64,000 nt of DNA from Xiphias gladius (lineage: Eukaryota > Chordata > Actinopteri > Istiophoriformes > Xiphiidae), in the NCBI RefSeq assembly GCF_016859285.1, contig NC_053407.1, forward strand, positions 22,895,215-22,959,214, written 5' to 3'. Below, in pieces: positions 47,540-58,870 of this stretch. Position 1 is the first letter of the stretch. Every line of letters begins with the position of its first letter. The position numbers and the translations under genes were made by a program. The notes beneath the pieces are model-generated. The model was not told where the DNA came from. It worked only from the letters and a program-made list of their open reading frames with translations, and made no database searches.

Positions 47540-47640
47540 ACAAAACAAACAAACAAAAAAAATAGCAAAAAAAAACAACAAAAAACAAACAAAACAAAAA
47601 AACAAACAAGCAAAAAACAAAAACAAACAAAAAAAACCCC
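47540..47640. repeat. A-rich CAAA low-complexity tract
   Basis: Consists of A runs with interspersed C on the plus strand. Confidence 0.9.
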
Positions 47641-47689
47641 AAATCAGTATTCCCTTATGCCAGAGTGAACATTTTCTGATTTCTTGTTT

Positions 47690-47815
47690 TGTTTGAGCAA
47701 CAGTTAAAAGACAAGCACGTGGAGTTAATTTTCACATAAAAAAGAAAATAGCAAATATTCACATTTGAAAAGCTGGAACAAGTGATTTTTTTTAAATTTT
47801 ATTTTATCATTTCAA
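47690..47815. repeat. Fragment of the AT-rich dispersed repeat family
   Basis: It contains caaatattcacatttgaaaa and gctggaacaagtgatttttt, the internal block of the family whose fuller copies are at 32750 and 58600. Confidence 0.4.
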
Positions 47816-48779
47816 CTAAAACAAGGAGATCTAAGGAATCTGCCAGTTAGGTTACTGTGGGTAAAGCCCCGCACCACCCAGGATGTTAATCCAACCGTGC
47901 ACCTCATGATGTTTGACGGGATATCATTCTGGCTGAGGTAGTACTTTAATAAATACGTATACAAAACTGTTTTGGTGAAAAATTAATGGCAACAATCCTT
48001 TTTCATCTGTATTTACACTGGTGTTTTATCTGCATCCACATGTGACCAGCGGCGGGCCCGCCAACAGCTGCTGCTGTTCCGAAACATGTGGTGCGTTCAA
48101 ATAAGCTCGTGAAATCATAATTTCGATGGCTGCAAACAATATTGCCATGCGGCTTTACTCCATGAAAACGCTCCCACGGTAACGTAAGAGTGAGGCACAT
48201 GCCAGGTCTCGTTTTTTTTTTTGGGTGGAATCGGTTTTTGAACACGCTTAAAATGTGTAAAACGTGGGGTAAGATTGCAAAGACGCCTGTCTTATTATTT
48301 CTTTTTGTGTTGTGGTTGGCCAGCAGCCAAGTTCGTACAAAACCTAGCTAACACAGATGGGTCCTCAGGTGGGGCTAAAACTAGTCGGTGCTGTTCATGT
48401 ACACACTCATTTTGAAGAAACGGTGCCAAGATGAGTGGCTGGATTAACCTGTCACCATAATCACCAACACACGGTGGCAATTTATTTGCTAAACAAACAT
48501 TTGCCACAGCGTTTACCCTTCTTGGTGAGAAACGCCAAATGTAAACACAACTAGTTTGTTTAGCAGGAAACTCCACAGGGTGCCTTGAAGTCTTCCAAGT
48601 TATCCCCACGGTGCTTAATCCTAAATGAAGTCTCAAGCAAAGGCCAAACAGTAGCCGGGTCAGGCCTCCCTGATATGAAGATGTGCTGCTTGTCTTTGTT
48701 TCACGTAATTGTGAATTGAATACGTTCGGTTTGGTGACTACTAGACACTTGGTTCTGGAAAACTGTGATTAGCGTTTGC

Positions 48780-48890
48780 CACTATTTTTTCTGACATTTT
48801 TTTTTTCTATACTAAATAATTGTTTAATTACATACAAAACTAGATATATCAGTGATTAAAGTAATTGTTGGTTTCAGCCCTACTACAATA
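48780..48890. repeat. Fragment of the AT-rich dispersed repeat family
   Basis: It ends in tgttggtttcagccctact after alternating ATTA-rich blocks, which resembles a mutated terminus of the same family. It is short and diverged. Confidence 0.35.
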
Positions 48891-51772
48891 AGAAACTCTG
48901 GACCCTTAATATGTCATATTGGCATGCGGGGCTAAGCTATCACAAATAATTCTTCCATTATATATCAACATATAAAGACTTTTTAAAAATGAAAAACATT
49001 TAGGTTCTTCACATATGTGTTACTACTCCCTACATTTTGAATCTCGGCTACTTGGCAGTAATAGAAGACGGCCGGGGTATCACTTCGTTGTTCCCCTCGT
49101 GTTGTGATTGCAAAATTTTCCCTAACCCGTGAACACAGCCTTTGTCCAGGCACAGGCTGTGATGCACTTCAAAGGCTCAGGTCCCGAAGGCAGCCGTCGG
49201 CTGAGGACTCGCGCTTTCGCCGTACTCTCGATGTTACCCGTGTTTGCCTGAAGGCAATTTGCTAACTTAAGCAATTAGGTTCACAAAAGACTGGACCTTG
49301 TTTTCATGAAAAGCAAGAAAGACGAAGTTGCCGCTCGGCGTCGGAGGTAATTACACATTATTTCCCACCGATAACAACTTCAGGTGTGTTTTGGGGGGTT
49401 AAAGGTAAGATTGAACACATTCGTTTGACATAACGTTTTGTTGTTTAATTCTTTAAGGTCTCAGCAAGCGAACGGTAGCTTTCAGCATAAATTGATGCAA
49501 ATATTGACTCAATATTTGCTTCATTAAACAGATCCTAACCTGGTCTTTTTTTTTGGGGGGGGGGGGCTAATCTCAGGAGTTAAGTTCAGCAGATGAAAAG
49601 AGGAACAGTGAGATAGTTTTTTTGGGGGGGGGGCAGCGGAAGCTAAATGTTCCTAACTTATCTCAACTGACATTCGGTATGGGTCCCGTGCTAGGGTCGG
49701 TTGGGTTTAACGGAAAGTCAGGCAGTGCTCTGTAACTGTCGAGTCCCACGGCAGCCGGTGCGCGTCTGGCGGCTCATTGTGGGTCTCACAACCAACTGCG
49801 TGGTTTTTAAAAGGCAGAAAAACTCGTATCTCCAGGGAGACGGCAGCGCATGTGGCCCCCCCCCGTCATCAGGTCGTCCACAGTTGAGGACAGATATGGA
49901 CGCCGGTGGCCGCCTCCAATCAGCCCACCTCTCTTGTCCCGTGAGACTCTTTTTCCGATCCATTTAGGCAACATCCGGCCATCTATCACACTGCCTGGGT
50001 CAGTGTCTTTCCAGAGAAGATGCTGAGCCACCTACTTACCTTTGATACACTAATTATTTGGATATAAGTCCCAACTGTGGGACAAAAGTGACTTGGACAT
50101 GGCAGATGGAAAATATTTATTTTTTTCAAATTGTCATCCTGTCCACACGTAGTTACAGGTTCATTGCCATTTGCAGACTTGTGAAATTTATATTACATAC
50201 AATATTAAGGATGTGACAGTTTAGGCTCATAATATGAACATGCAGTGTTTTTTTGTTGACACTTGAATTTGTGTGCATCCTTAAATATTGGGCTTGAGAT
50301 GAACCCTGATCTGACTGTGACTGTAAAGACCAAAAAAAACTGTGAAATAATTGACAGAGAAGCTGCAAAACGATCAGTCACATGGCTGCAACTAGACACG
50401 GCTTTCACCAGTCTGATTTTTGTCTGTTTGCATGTTTATTAAGGTTCTGTGACGTGACATGTTTTGTGACACTGTTAGGGAAGGTCACATTGTAGCTGTA
50501 GTGTCTTAAAATGCATTGTAGGCTGGTAAACACACTGGATTAGTTTCTCTAAATGTTAGCGGAGTGCATGCTACGCATTTGTTTCACCTTCCCAGATGGG
50601 AAACTAGGCAGGTTTTGACGTCCACCAAGGACAACGCAACAGGATGCTGGTTTTAATGTAGGAAATTTTCAGAGAGATAGCTGGCGGAAATGGACTTGTG
50701 TGCTGACCTGTGGCCACCACGCTGACTAACGTATGATTCTGTTCTGGGAATATTATGTAGCTGTTACGCTTTTATTATGTTCACGGGTAAAAATTCACAG
50801 TGTACTTGGCCATGACCATTAGGAAAAGTCCATCGAAATGTCAGTATGGTTGCTTACTCACCAATAGCAATCCAATTTTATTTTTCCTTCTCTTATTTTT
50901 GGCTTCAAAAACATACCATGGTGCTATAGATTATGTATACATATGTTAGAGCCAGAAGTGGGACTGTTACACAATGAGAGGCTCTAACTGGCATCAGTGA
51001 CCCAAGTACAACAGGTCTTGGATCCATGTATGCCTTTAGTTCAGAAGTAACATGCTGAAGGGAACCACCTTTAGTATTTACCAGATTCTAATCTGATGAC
51101 ATTTGTGAATATTTTTTTTCTGCTATGTTTAGTGTACCAGATGTTTATGTAGAAGCTGCAAAGTACACATTTTTCCATTTTTCTGCATTTAGATTGTTCA
51201 GATAAAGACAGGCAATCACTTCCGGTAACATTGGCAATGTCAAAACTTTCAACTTTTGAATGTCTTTGAATGTCTTTGAGTGTCTTTTTTTTTTTCACTT
51301 TCAGCCATGTAACACTCCAGGCACATTTAAAAATTCAGAATTATTTACAAAACTTTTTGGTGCAAAAATAATCTTAAAAAGAAATTTGAAAGTTTCACGC
51401 CTGAAAACATTTTCACACAATTATTTGTATAAAAGCAGAGTAATGGTGGTTTAGCAAACTAAACTTTACTGTGTCCACATCTTGTGTATTTCATGACAGA
51501 TGTTAAATTAACAAGGCCATTGCTAGTAGAGGGGATTGTTCACTTTCAGTCATTCTATCTCCATCATTCATGTCACTTCTTCCACTGCAGTTATGGACAC
51601 ACATGCGGCTCATCAGAGAGAGCTCTTGACTGCAACGGGTAGCTAGACATGTCTAGCTAGGTGTCTTATCCTGCTGGGCTCTTCTCTTCTACCTGGTCCT
51701 TGGTCACAACCTCCAGAACCTTCCAGGACTTTTGAGCCACCCTGTCTGAACTGGACCATCCTGCAGGGCATC

Positions 51773-52266
51773 ATGGGGGAAAGACGGGCACGCTCCTTCC
51801 ACATGACGTGCCACGTACAGCGTGACTATGGCAGCAGACTGGGGAGGTCCCTCATAAGTTGCAGTCCCAATGGATATGCCAGCACAAGCCACAGCTTGGA
51901 CCAGGAGATGGATGCTGACCTTGCAGCCTCCACCAGCACTACAACCAGTAGTACTGCCATACAGGCACCTGCACCTGACAGAAGCCACTACTCTCCTGTT
52001 TCACTGGAACTGGACCCCACAGCAGTGAATAATGGATCAGGCATTCCCTGCTGTCCTCCAGCAGACACAAAGGACCCATCGCTGCAGATGATACAAAGCC
52101 AGCCCTCCGTCACCTCTGTCCCACCACCTCTCCCTCGTTCGAGCTGGCTCAATCATCATCAAAAGGATTTCCATAGCCCTTACATCAAGACTAGCATGCA
52201 GGGGGATGTTTACAACTTCCTAGAGAGACCTGCTGGACTGAAATGCTTCCTCTACCACTTCCTTGT
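51773..52266 (+). CDS. kcnq1: KCNQ1-type voltage-gated K+ channel, first coding exon (partial gene)
   Basis: The exon ends with VYNFLERPAGLKCFLYHFL, which matches VYNFLERPTGWKCFVYHF at the S1 entry of KCNQ1. The donor GT|gtgagt falls after two bases of the following Val codon, the same place and phase as the exon 1 end of human KCNQ1 (after c.386). The 164 complete codons form the cytosolic N terminus. It is longer than in human, Ser/Thr/Pro-rich, and shares only SLEL and the segment just before S1. The start lies in ggcatcATGG (A at -3, G at +4). A tryptophan conserved in KCNQ channels is Leu here. The remaining exons are not in the window. KCNQ1 forms repolarising K+ channels with KCNE subunits in heart and epithelia. 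This could be a divergent paralog. Confidence 0.82.
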
Positions 52267-55200
52267 GTGAGTACCTGTCTGGTTCTGTGTATACTGATTT
52301 CAGTACAGACTTCAGGTCAGTTATGCATCAGTGCAGAATGAGTAGACATCCTCAAAGACAACCATAGAAGTTGACAAGCTTGCGTTAACCTCAAAAGTAC
52401 AGTAAATAACCATAATTAGGAGCAATTAGGGAAAACAATCTCCCTGAACACTATGCAAAAAGTCTTTAGCACCTAATTGAATAAGAAAGAAAAATCTTTA
52501 TGAGATATTTGGTATATACAAACTGTGGGAAACTAAATAAATCTAATCATGATGAGGCTTAACTTCTATATCTGTGCTAAAAGCTGTTAAAAATCCAGCA
52601 AACGGACAAGTTGAGTGTCTGACCCAAGCTGTCTCTTCATTCCAGCTCCAATCCCTCTCTCGTTAATTACATCTAGTGCAGCTCCTTCCAGTATTAGGTT
52701 CTGGTTCCCAGTAACAGAAGGAGAGGTGTCTGTGGCCTGCTGGCTGTCTGCAGTTGTTTTCAGATAGCCAAGCAAAAGCAGGTCAGTGTGATCTGGTCAA
52801 CCACACCTCTGGCCTTGATGAGCTTGGTCATTACTGCGCTTCCTTACTGTCAACAAATCAGCAGCCTCATGCATGAAACATGGAGCTGCCTTCTTGATGC
52901 TACTAATCTGACCTGCTAGAGGAGAACACTCACCCACAGTTAAAACATAACTTAGGTGAATCATTTTGAACTGCCACTTAAGAACATCTTCTCTCCTTTG
53001 TTGGTGTTTATATATTTGGACTGTGATAAAGCGGGAGTGTTTTAGCATGGCCTAACCGGAAAAGACTGTGCTGCTGCATTTGGATGGGGTAATAACTTTT
53101 GCTGTTAGATCCATAAATTTTACTGTATATTGTATTGTATCAAAGGTAGAAACCATGTAATTTACATCTTGTTTCATTTAACTTTATTCAAATATTCTGG
53201 AAAATAAATTGAAGATATAGCTTCAATACATTAAATAAGTAGCTGAAATAATATAAAATAAATGGTAAAAACATAGAAAGCTCATACGTTTTATTCTACC
53301 AATTTATTCATGGCAAGTGCTCAATATCTAAGTAATATGTCAGAAATCAAAGGTAAACAGCACCTTTTTAAACTCTACCCTATGCTAGTTCAGGCTTTCA
53401 ATCAAATGTGTTTAGCACCTTGGATATCAAAGTGGGAAATTTTTATCACAGTATGTTTAGGATGTCTAGGATGAATTTAAGGATGATGGAAAGATACATT
53501 TAAATGAATGGGGGAAAAAAATCTCAGTGTTGCAAAAAGTGCAGTACAGTATAAACAGAACTCTCACAAATGAATTTCATGGTCACGAATAGCCCTTAAC
53601 ATGTGACTAAAGGATCTTTTATGATCTCTGAAGTATCCCGCAATTTAGTCCCAGACGTCATAGTAAGCCCTGAGCCCATGGATTTACATCAGATTAGATG
53701 AAAATATGAATGATAATAATAGAAGTTCAGTTGAAAGGAATCCTCTGAACTCTGTTTACATTCAGCTGAATCACACACTGAGTCAAAAGAGATTTCCTTG
53801 TTTATTTTTTAGAAAGAAGTTCATTTTGACTCCATTTGTGGGTAATGACAGTACGAATGCTACGAAGTTCTGTGTTTTAAGGAATTATTTAGCTGTACTG
53901 AAACCCTCATGTTTACAGTATATATGGTTTGGACACAGGAAAAACATGCTAATACAGCATCTTGACCTGTTACCAACTCACTTTGAAAGGTTGTGAGGAG
54001 GATTATTATTGCTGCTGCTGCTATAGTAACACACGCTAAACTGCATCATTAATTAGCTGAGAGGCAGACGCTATATACCTCATTGTATCTATGTAGACCT
54101 GTGCCCGGGACGGTGTAGTAAATAATCATATTCGTGTCCTGATTACCAAGGGGTCTCCAATTCATTTGATCAGATGATTTTCTTTAAGGTCGCTCCATGA
54201 TGGGTTTTAAGGAAAATCTTTTTATGTACAAACTGTATGAATGAAACAACAAACCATATACTGTATAAAGACCACCCTGGCATGTAAAAAACACCACAGG
54301 AGCCACTACACGTGAGTAGTAAGTTTTCATGTGGGTTAATCCACAGTAGTTTTCTGTTTATTATCCTATGCGTAATTATGGTCAACCCTTAAAGTCTAGG
54401 TTCATAAGGGACTGATTGTTACCACAAGTAAAGGTAAATGTTTAAAACTTAAGTTTTGAGATGTGCTTTGTAAAATAATGCTTGCCAGTAAGGCTTGCAA
54501 TTATGTGCACAATTTCAACTGTGGTGTCTTTTTACATCCTGTCAACATTTGCATTTTTGATGCAGAAACACATCAATCGCGATCACATTCAGTGTGTGTA
54601 AAAAATGTTTTTTCTCAACATTACAGTCAAGGATGACCTTTAAACCCGCAAAGTTTAAAATCATCTAGGAATTTCAGACACTCAATTTGTGAGTGGCCAG
54701 TGGCCAGTCAAATCATCAATGTATGTTTTCCAAAAAATATTGTAATGATGAGAACCATATAGTGCATGGTTGTCATTGTTTTTTCTGCCTACATGTTCAC
54801 AACATATAACACAGTATCTCCCTTTTGGGTCAGGACTCAGCAGTTTGGCAGCTCTGGCCAAGAATACACACGATCATTTTGTTTGGCCTGCTGTGCAACT
54901 TCTGGCAACAATCGCAATGTGTTCAACCTCTGAAATGTCCTGTTCCTCTTAAATAATCCATCATTCAAACACACGGATCACCCTCTACAGTGCTGTAGCT
55001 CACTTGCCTTCAAATGATTTAATCGTTTAAACATCTAAGCCTAATGTTTAGTCATTAGAGATAACAGGTATGGCTACCACTTTTCAGAATTATTCTCTCA
55101 TTAAAATATTACCTTTGTCAGTCACAGATGAATGGAAACACTGCGGAGATTCTCCATTCTACTGTATTGCTGGTAATTCATCCCAGCAGTAATTGGGGCT

Positions 55201-55435
55201 CTAATATTCTCCCTTCACAGAGGAGAGAGAACCCGAGCCTGTCCTTCATTTAATATTAAACCCTTCTGACTGATCCCCGCTGACACTCCTTTAAGTAACT
55301 CTTACTTGTCAATGGCTGTTGCTGGTGGCCATCTATTCTCCTGGCCTCTTTAGAGACTGGCAGGGGAGAAGGGACGCATAAAGGGCCGAATGCAGCAGTC
55401 ATGACAGCCCTAATAGGCCTGCTCTACATTAGGAT

Positions 55436-55461
55436 GACACACACACACACACACACACACA
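55436..55461. repeat. (CA)n microsatellite
   Basis: A perfect CA run of about 13 units. Confidence 0.9.
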
Positions 55462-55588
55462 GACGGTTGGTTGCTTTATTCAGCACTGCCCTTATTGTGC
55501 TGAAGCCAGGATCGGCAACAGTTCCACAACTGCCAGCAACTTCAGCACACACAAACCCGTTCGCCTGCAGACAGAGGCATGCATCTAC

Positions 55589-55634
55589 CATCACAGATCA
55601 CACATTCACAGATGTGTATGTGTGATCTGTGATG
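55589..55634. repeat. Perfect 17-bp inverted repeat with extra direct copy
   Basis: CATCACAGATCACACAT (55589-55605) pairs exactly with 55618-55634 across a 12-nt loop. The unit gatcacacat-cacagatgtg is repeated once more at about 55639-55658, so the locus mixes inverted and direct copies. Confidence 0.9.
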
Positions 55635-57323
55635 CTAGATCACACATACACAGATGTGAAAATATGGTCGGAATGCAAAATACAATGAAGGGAAATGCTC
55701 AAACATATTGGCTCATAAAGGCTTATCCGAAAATGCAACCATCAACACTCCATCTGGCTTTTTCAGAACATCTGTCCAGTCAACAGGTACCATAAAAGGG
55801 GAACACGAACCATCTACAGAATCGACATTTGACAGAGATGAATCGATGCAAAAAGTACACATAATGTAAGTGCATTAGATATATGTGTGTTGAAGATACA
55901 TCCTTTAAGCAGGCCTTTTCAGTAATAGTTAACAGATTTGACTAATTTAAAAGCTGGTGTGGATCCAGATAATTTTAGATAGAAGTTGCTAAAAGATGAT
56001 ATTTTGTACTAATATTAAATAATCAAAGAAAAAAAAAGATCCACTGAGGTTTTTATTCTTTGCAAGGTTTAAAACCCATTACAAAATTAATTTTAAACCC
56101 AAACAGATAAAGCTCTTAATGTGTTTTTGTAACTACTTTGACATGGTTAAAACTCAAATTGTTGGGCAGCAAGGAAATATGTAGCTTTCAAATTTTTTTT
56201 TCATTTTATTGTGACTTTATAAACTTTGTTTTTAGATAAAGTGCTGTGAAATGAACATAATAATAAACAAAAGTGCTCAAGGAGCATTCTGTATCCTCTC
56301 GATGGTAAAAAACACTGAATGGTTCATTTAAACAAAATTTAACAAAATGCATACAATATATTAAATGTAGACAGACAGAAACACAAACATACAAGCACTT
56401 GCCATGCTAATGAGGACCGAGTTAGTCAGAGTGGGTAGAAATCCCTTGGACAAGGGACAGCATACGTGGACATGTGTCCGAAAAGAGTCTTATGCAATGG
56501 CATTCGGACTCACCAGCACACAGACAACCTGGGGAAATGATCCCCTTCACGTTTGGGCCACTCCCTCTGAGTCTTTTACATAACCAAAGGGAATAAACAT
56601 TTATGTCCTCATGATTCCTAAATGTCTTTCTCAGGCTGCAAGCAGATTACAACCATACCTCTTTGTCTTCTTGTACACCAGGCCTAAGAGTTAAGTTTCT
56701 TACAGCACGTCGCGATAAAGAACAAAACATCTAAGTGCAGTTGAGACAAAAATGTTTAAGTTAAAACAGGAGGGAAACAAGTTTTTTTTTTTTTTAAACA
56801 TTTTTTAAAATGATCTCTGTTTATAATCAAAGATATTACCTGATAAAGGTCATTTTCACTGCAACGTCATTATACCACGACCAGTTTGCCGTGGAGCAAA
56901 CTGGTTGTTGCACCTGTTAATCCTCGTGAAAATGCAGTGGGCCAGATGTTGTCTGCCAACTTGGTTTTGTTGTGTATTTTTATATCTCGGCAGATTAATG
57001 AAATGGCTATAGTGAATCCTCAGCTTCCAGGCTTTCCCCTCCATCCATGCTGAAAGGGCAGGAAGGAAACCTCTTGTTGGACATCTGCTTACAAGAGATT
57101 ACAGACTGAATAAAGTGTACTATATGGGTTACTTCAGTTTCTCACTAGTAAGTTACAGTATGTGCGGTGGGAAACGATTTTTTTAATGCAGTTTTCTTCT
57201 GCAAATTGACGTTGACTCCAAAAACATTTACAATCAAAAGGAACATTTTTGCTTTTTCTAGTGTCTTGCCAACAATGGTGTGCCTGTCAGCTGCATAGAC
57301 ACACAAGTTCATCAACATGCCAG

Positions 57324-58397
57324 TAGTGTTAATTTCAATAATGAAAACAATGACTAAATGTGTTCGTCAAAAACCTTTTTTTTCCATGACTAAGACAAAA
57401 TGATGACGAGACGGCACCAATGTCATTAATTCCTAACTGTGACTAGATCAACCTGCAATATCGTTGATGAAAAAAGACCACACTAAAATTTAGTTCTATT
57501 TTTTTCATACAAGGACACAATCTTAATGTCCTCCTTTGAATGACTGTGCTGCACACTTCTCTTCTTGTGGGCTCGAATCATCTTTCTGGTGATTCTGCTC
57601 ACCAGCGGTGCACCAGTGCACCCATGAACTGAACTGAAACTGCCAACACTGCTGGACTGGACCTAGCTATGATCGGATAACATATAGTGAAGGGAAAAGA
57701 TTATGATGGCAACAAAACAGGTTGACATTTGGACCCACTTCAAATATAACGCCACAGAGAGAAAAAGTGAGTGTGTAGTATTGTCAGGGGAGAAGCCCTG
57801 TGACTACAAAATCTCTGGGGAAAAATCTGAATAAACACTTTAAGGAAAACCACACAGAAACTGAGGTAACCTAATGTGCTTGCAGATGGCGATTAAGTCT
57901 CACTTAACGTCAGTAGTCCAGTCAGCTGCGTTGGCCAACCTTAAGACAAGTTCTTTTTGTTTTAGTGTATTAAACGTGCTGACCATGTTGAAGCACACAC
58001 TACTTAATTGCCATACACATTTCAGGTATTGTCAATTTTGAATGGGTCTGTGATGGCTAAATGTGTTCTGAGACCTTTGCTGGTTATTAAAATGAACAGC
58101 ATATAATGTAGAAGATTGTTTTGGGGTTGAATAAAGTCTATGGAACAGCAGTTTTCTATCTAGTACTTAGCTTGCTTTGTGTGCGAAGAGGTTCCAAATA
58201 TTTTCTTTTCAAATTTATTTAAATGGTCGTGTACAGTCTGTAGCCTAAAACTAGACTAAAATGAGAGTAAAACGTCCAGAGTTTTAGTCTATTACAAATT
58301 TACTAAAAATACAAAAGGGTGAGGTTGACTAAATATGACTAAATCTAAAATCTCTGACTAAGACTAAATCTAAAAATGGCTGACAAAAGTAACACTG
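57324..58397 (+). mobile_element. hAT-type element (decayed, about 1.07 kb)
   Basis: Ends are tagtgttaatttc on the left and, reversed, cagtgttacttttg on the right, the CAGTGTTA-type terminus of many fish hAT elements. Flanks catgccag (57316-57323) and cgtgccaa (58398-58405) match at six of eight positions, consistent with an aged 8-bp target duplication. The subterminal regions carry repeated gactaa words. It contains a broken BED-finger frame but no recognisable transposase core, so it is probably an internally deleted copy. Confidence 0.7.
57703..57834 (+). pseudogene. BED-type zinc-finger remnant of an hAT transposase
   Basis: The frame MMATKQVDIWTHFKYNATER, then KSECVV and KPCDYKISG, stops early. 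Directly after, in another frame, comes KNLNKHFKENHTE, supplying the HxxxxH end of a BED finger. Aromatic positions (IWTHF) and the His pair fit the family, while the second cysteine of the first pair is missing. It is frameshifted and truncated. Confidence 0.65.
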
Positions 58398-58599
58398 CGT
58401 GCCAACAATCTTAATATTTGTCACTTAGTATGATACTAAATGTGGTGTTTTATTTTAAGTTTTGTACACAAAAATAACATGGAAATAAAAGGCTTGTTTT
58501 AACCAGTCAAGATTAATTATTAGGACTCTACAAATAATAATTTAGAAATAGTGAGCTTAAGCTTTCCCTATATGTTAGAAAATTATTAAAAGTAAAATT

Positions 58600-58870
58600 G
58601 GGCTGCAACTATGTTATTTTCATTATCAATTAATATGCCGATTATTTTCTTGATTAATCATTTACTCAATAAAATGTCAGAAGTGTCAATCTCAGTTTCT
58701 CAGATTTAGAGATGACATCTTCAGATGTCTTTTTTTGTCCAACTAACAGTCTAAACCTCAGAGATAATTAGGTAAAGATGATAAAACAGAGAAAAGCAGG
58801 AAATCTTCATATTTGAGAGGATGAATACAGCAGATTATTTTGCTGTCGGTCGACTAATTGTTGACGCCTT
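58600..58870. repeat. AT-rich MITE-like dispersed repeat (best preserved copy)
   Basis: It starts gggctgcaactatgttattt, continues cattatcaattaatatgccg, aaaatgtcag, gatgacatcttcagatgtct, tttttgtccaactaac and ends near ggtcgactaattgttgacgc. This is the order of a very common percomorph repeat with complementary ggctgcaac ends. No coding capacity. Confidence 0.65.

Larger units (their letters stand above)
47087..51772. other. Intergenic region between mrps35 and the kcnq1-like gene
   Basis: The two genes are transcribed away from each other over 4.7 kb. The region holds a frame opening 10 bp from the mrps35 start (47096-47323), an A/CAAA-rich stretch at 47540-47640, fragments of the AT-rich repeat family near 47690 and 48780, and a relatively CpG-rich stretch at 49050-50000 that may be a promoter. 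A candidate 41-nt exon opens at 49306. No known gene was recognised. Confidence 0.6.

Noticed and set aside
52587..53048. Minus-strand frames just downstream of the kcnq1-like exon
   Set aside because: Unrecognised, offset from each other, and without splice support; probably chance open frames.
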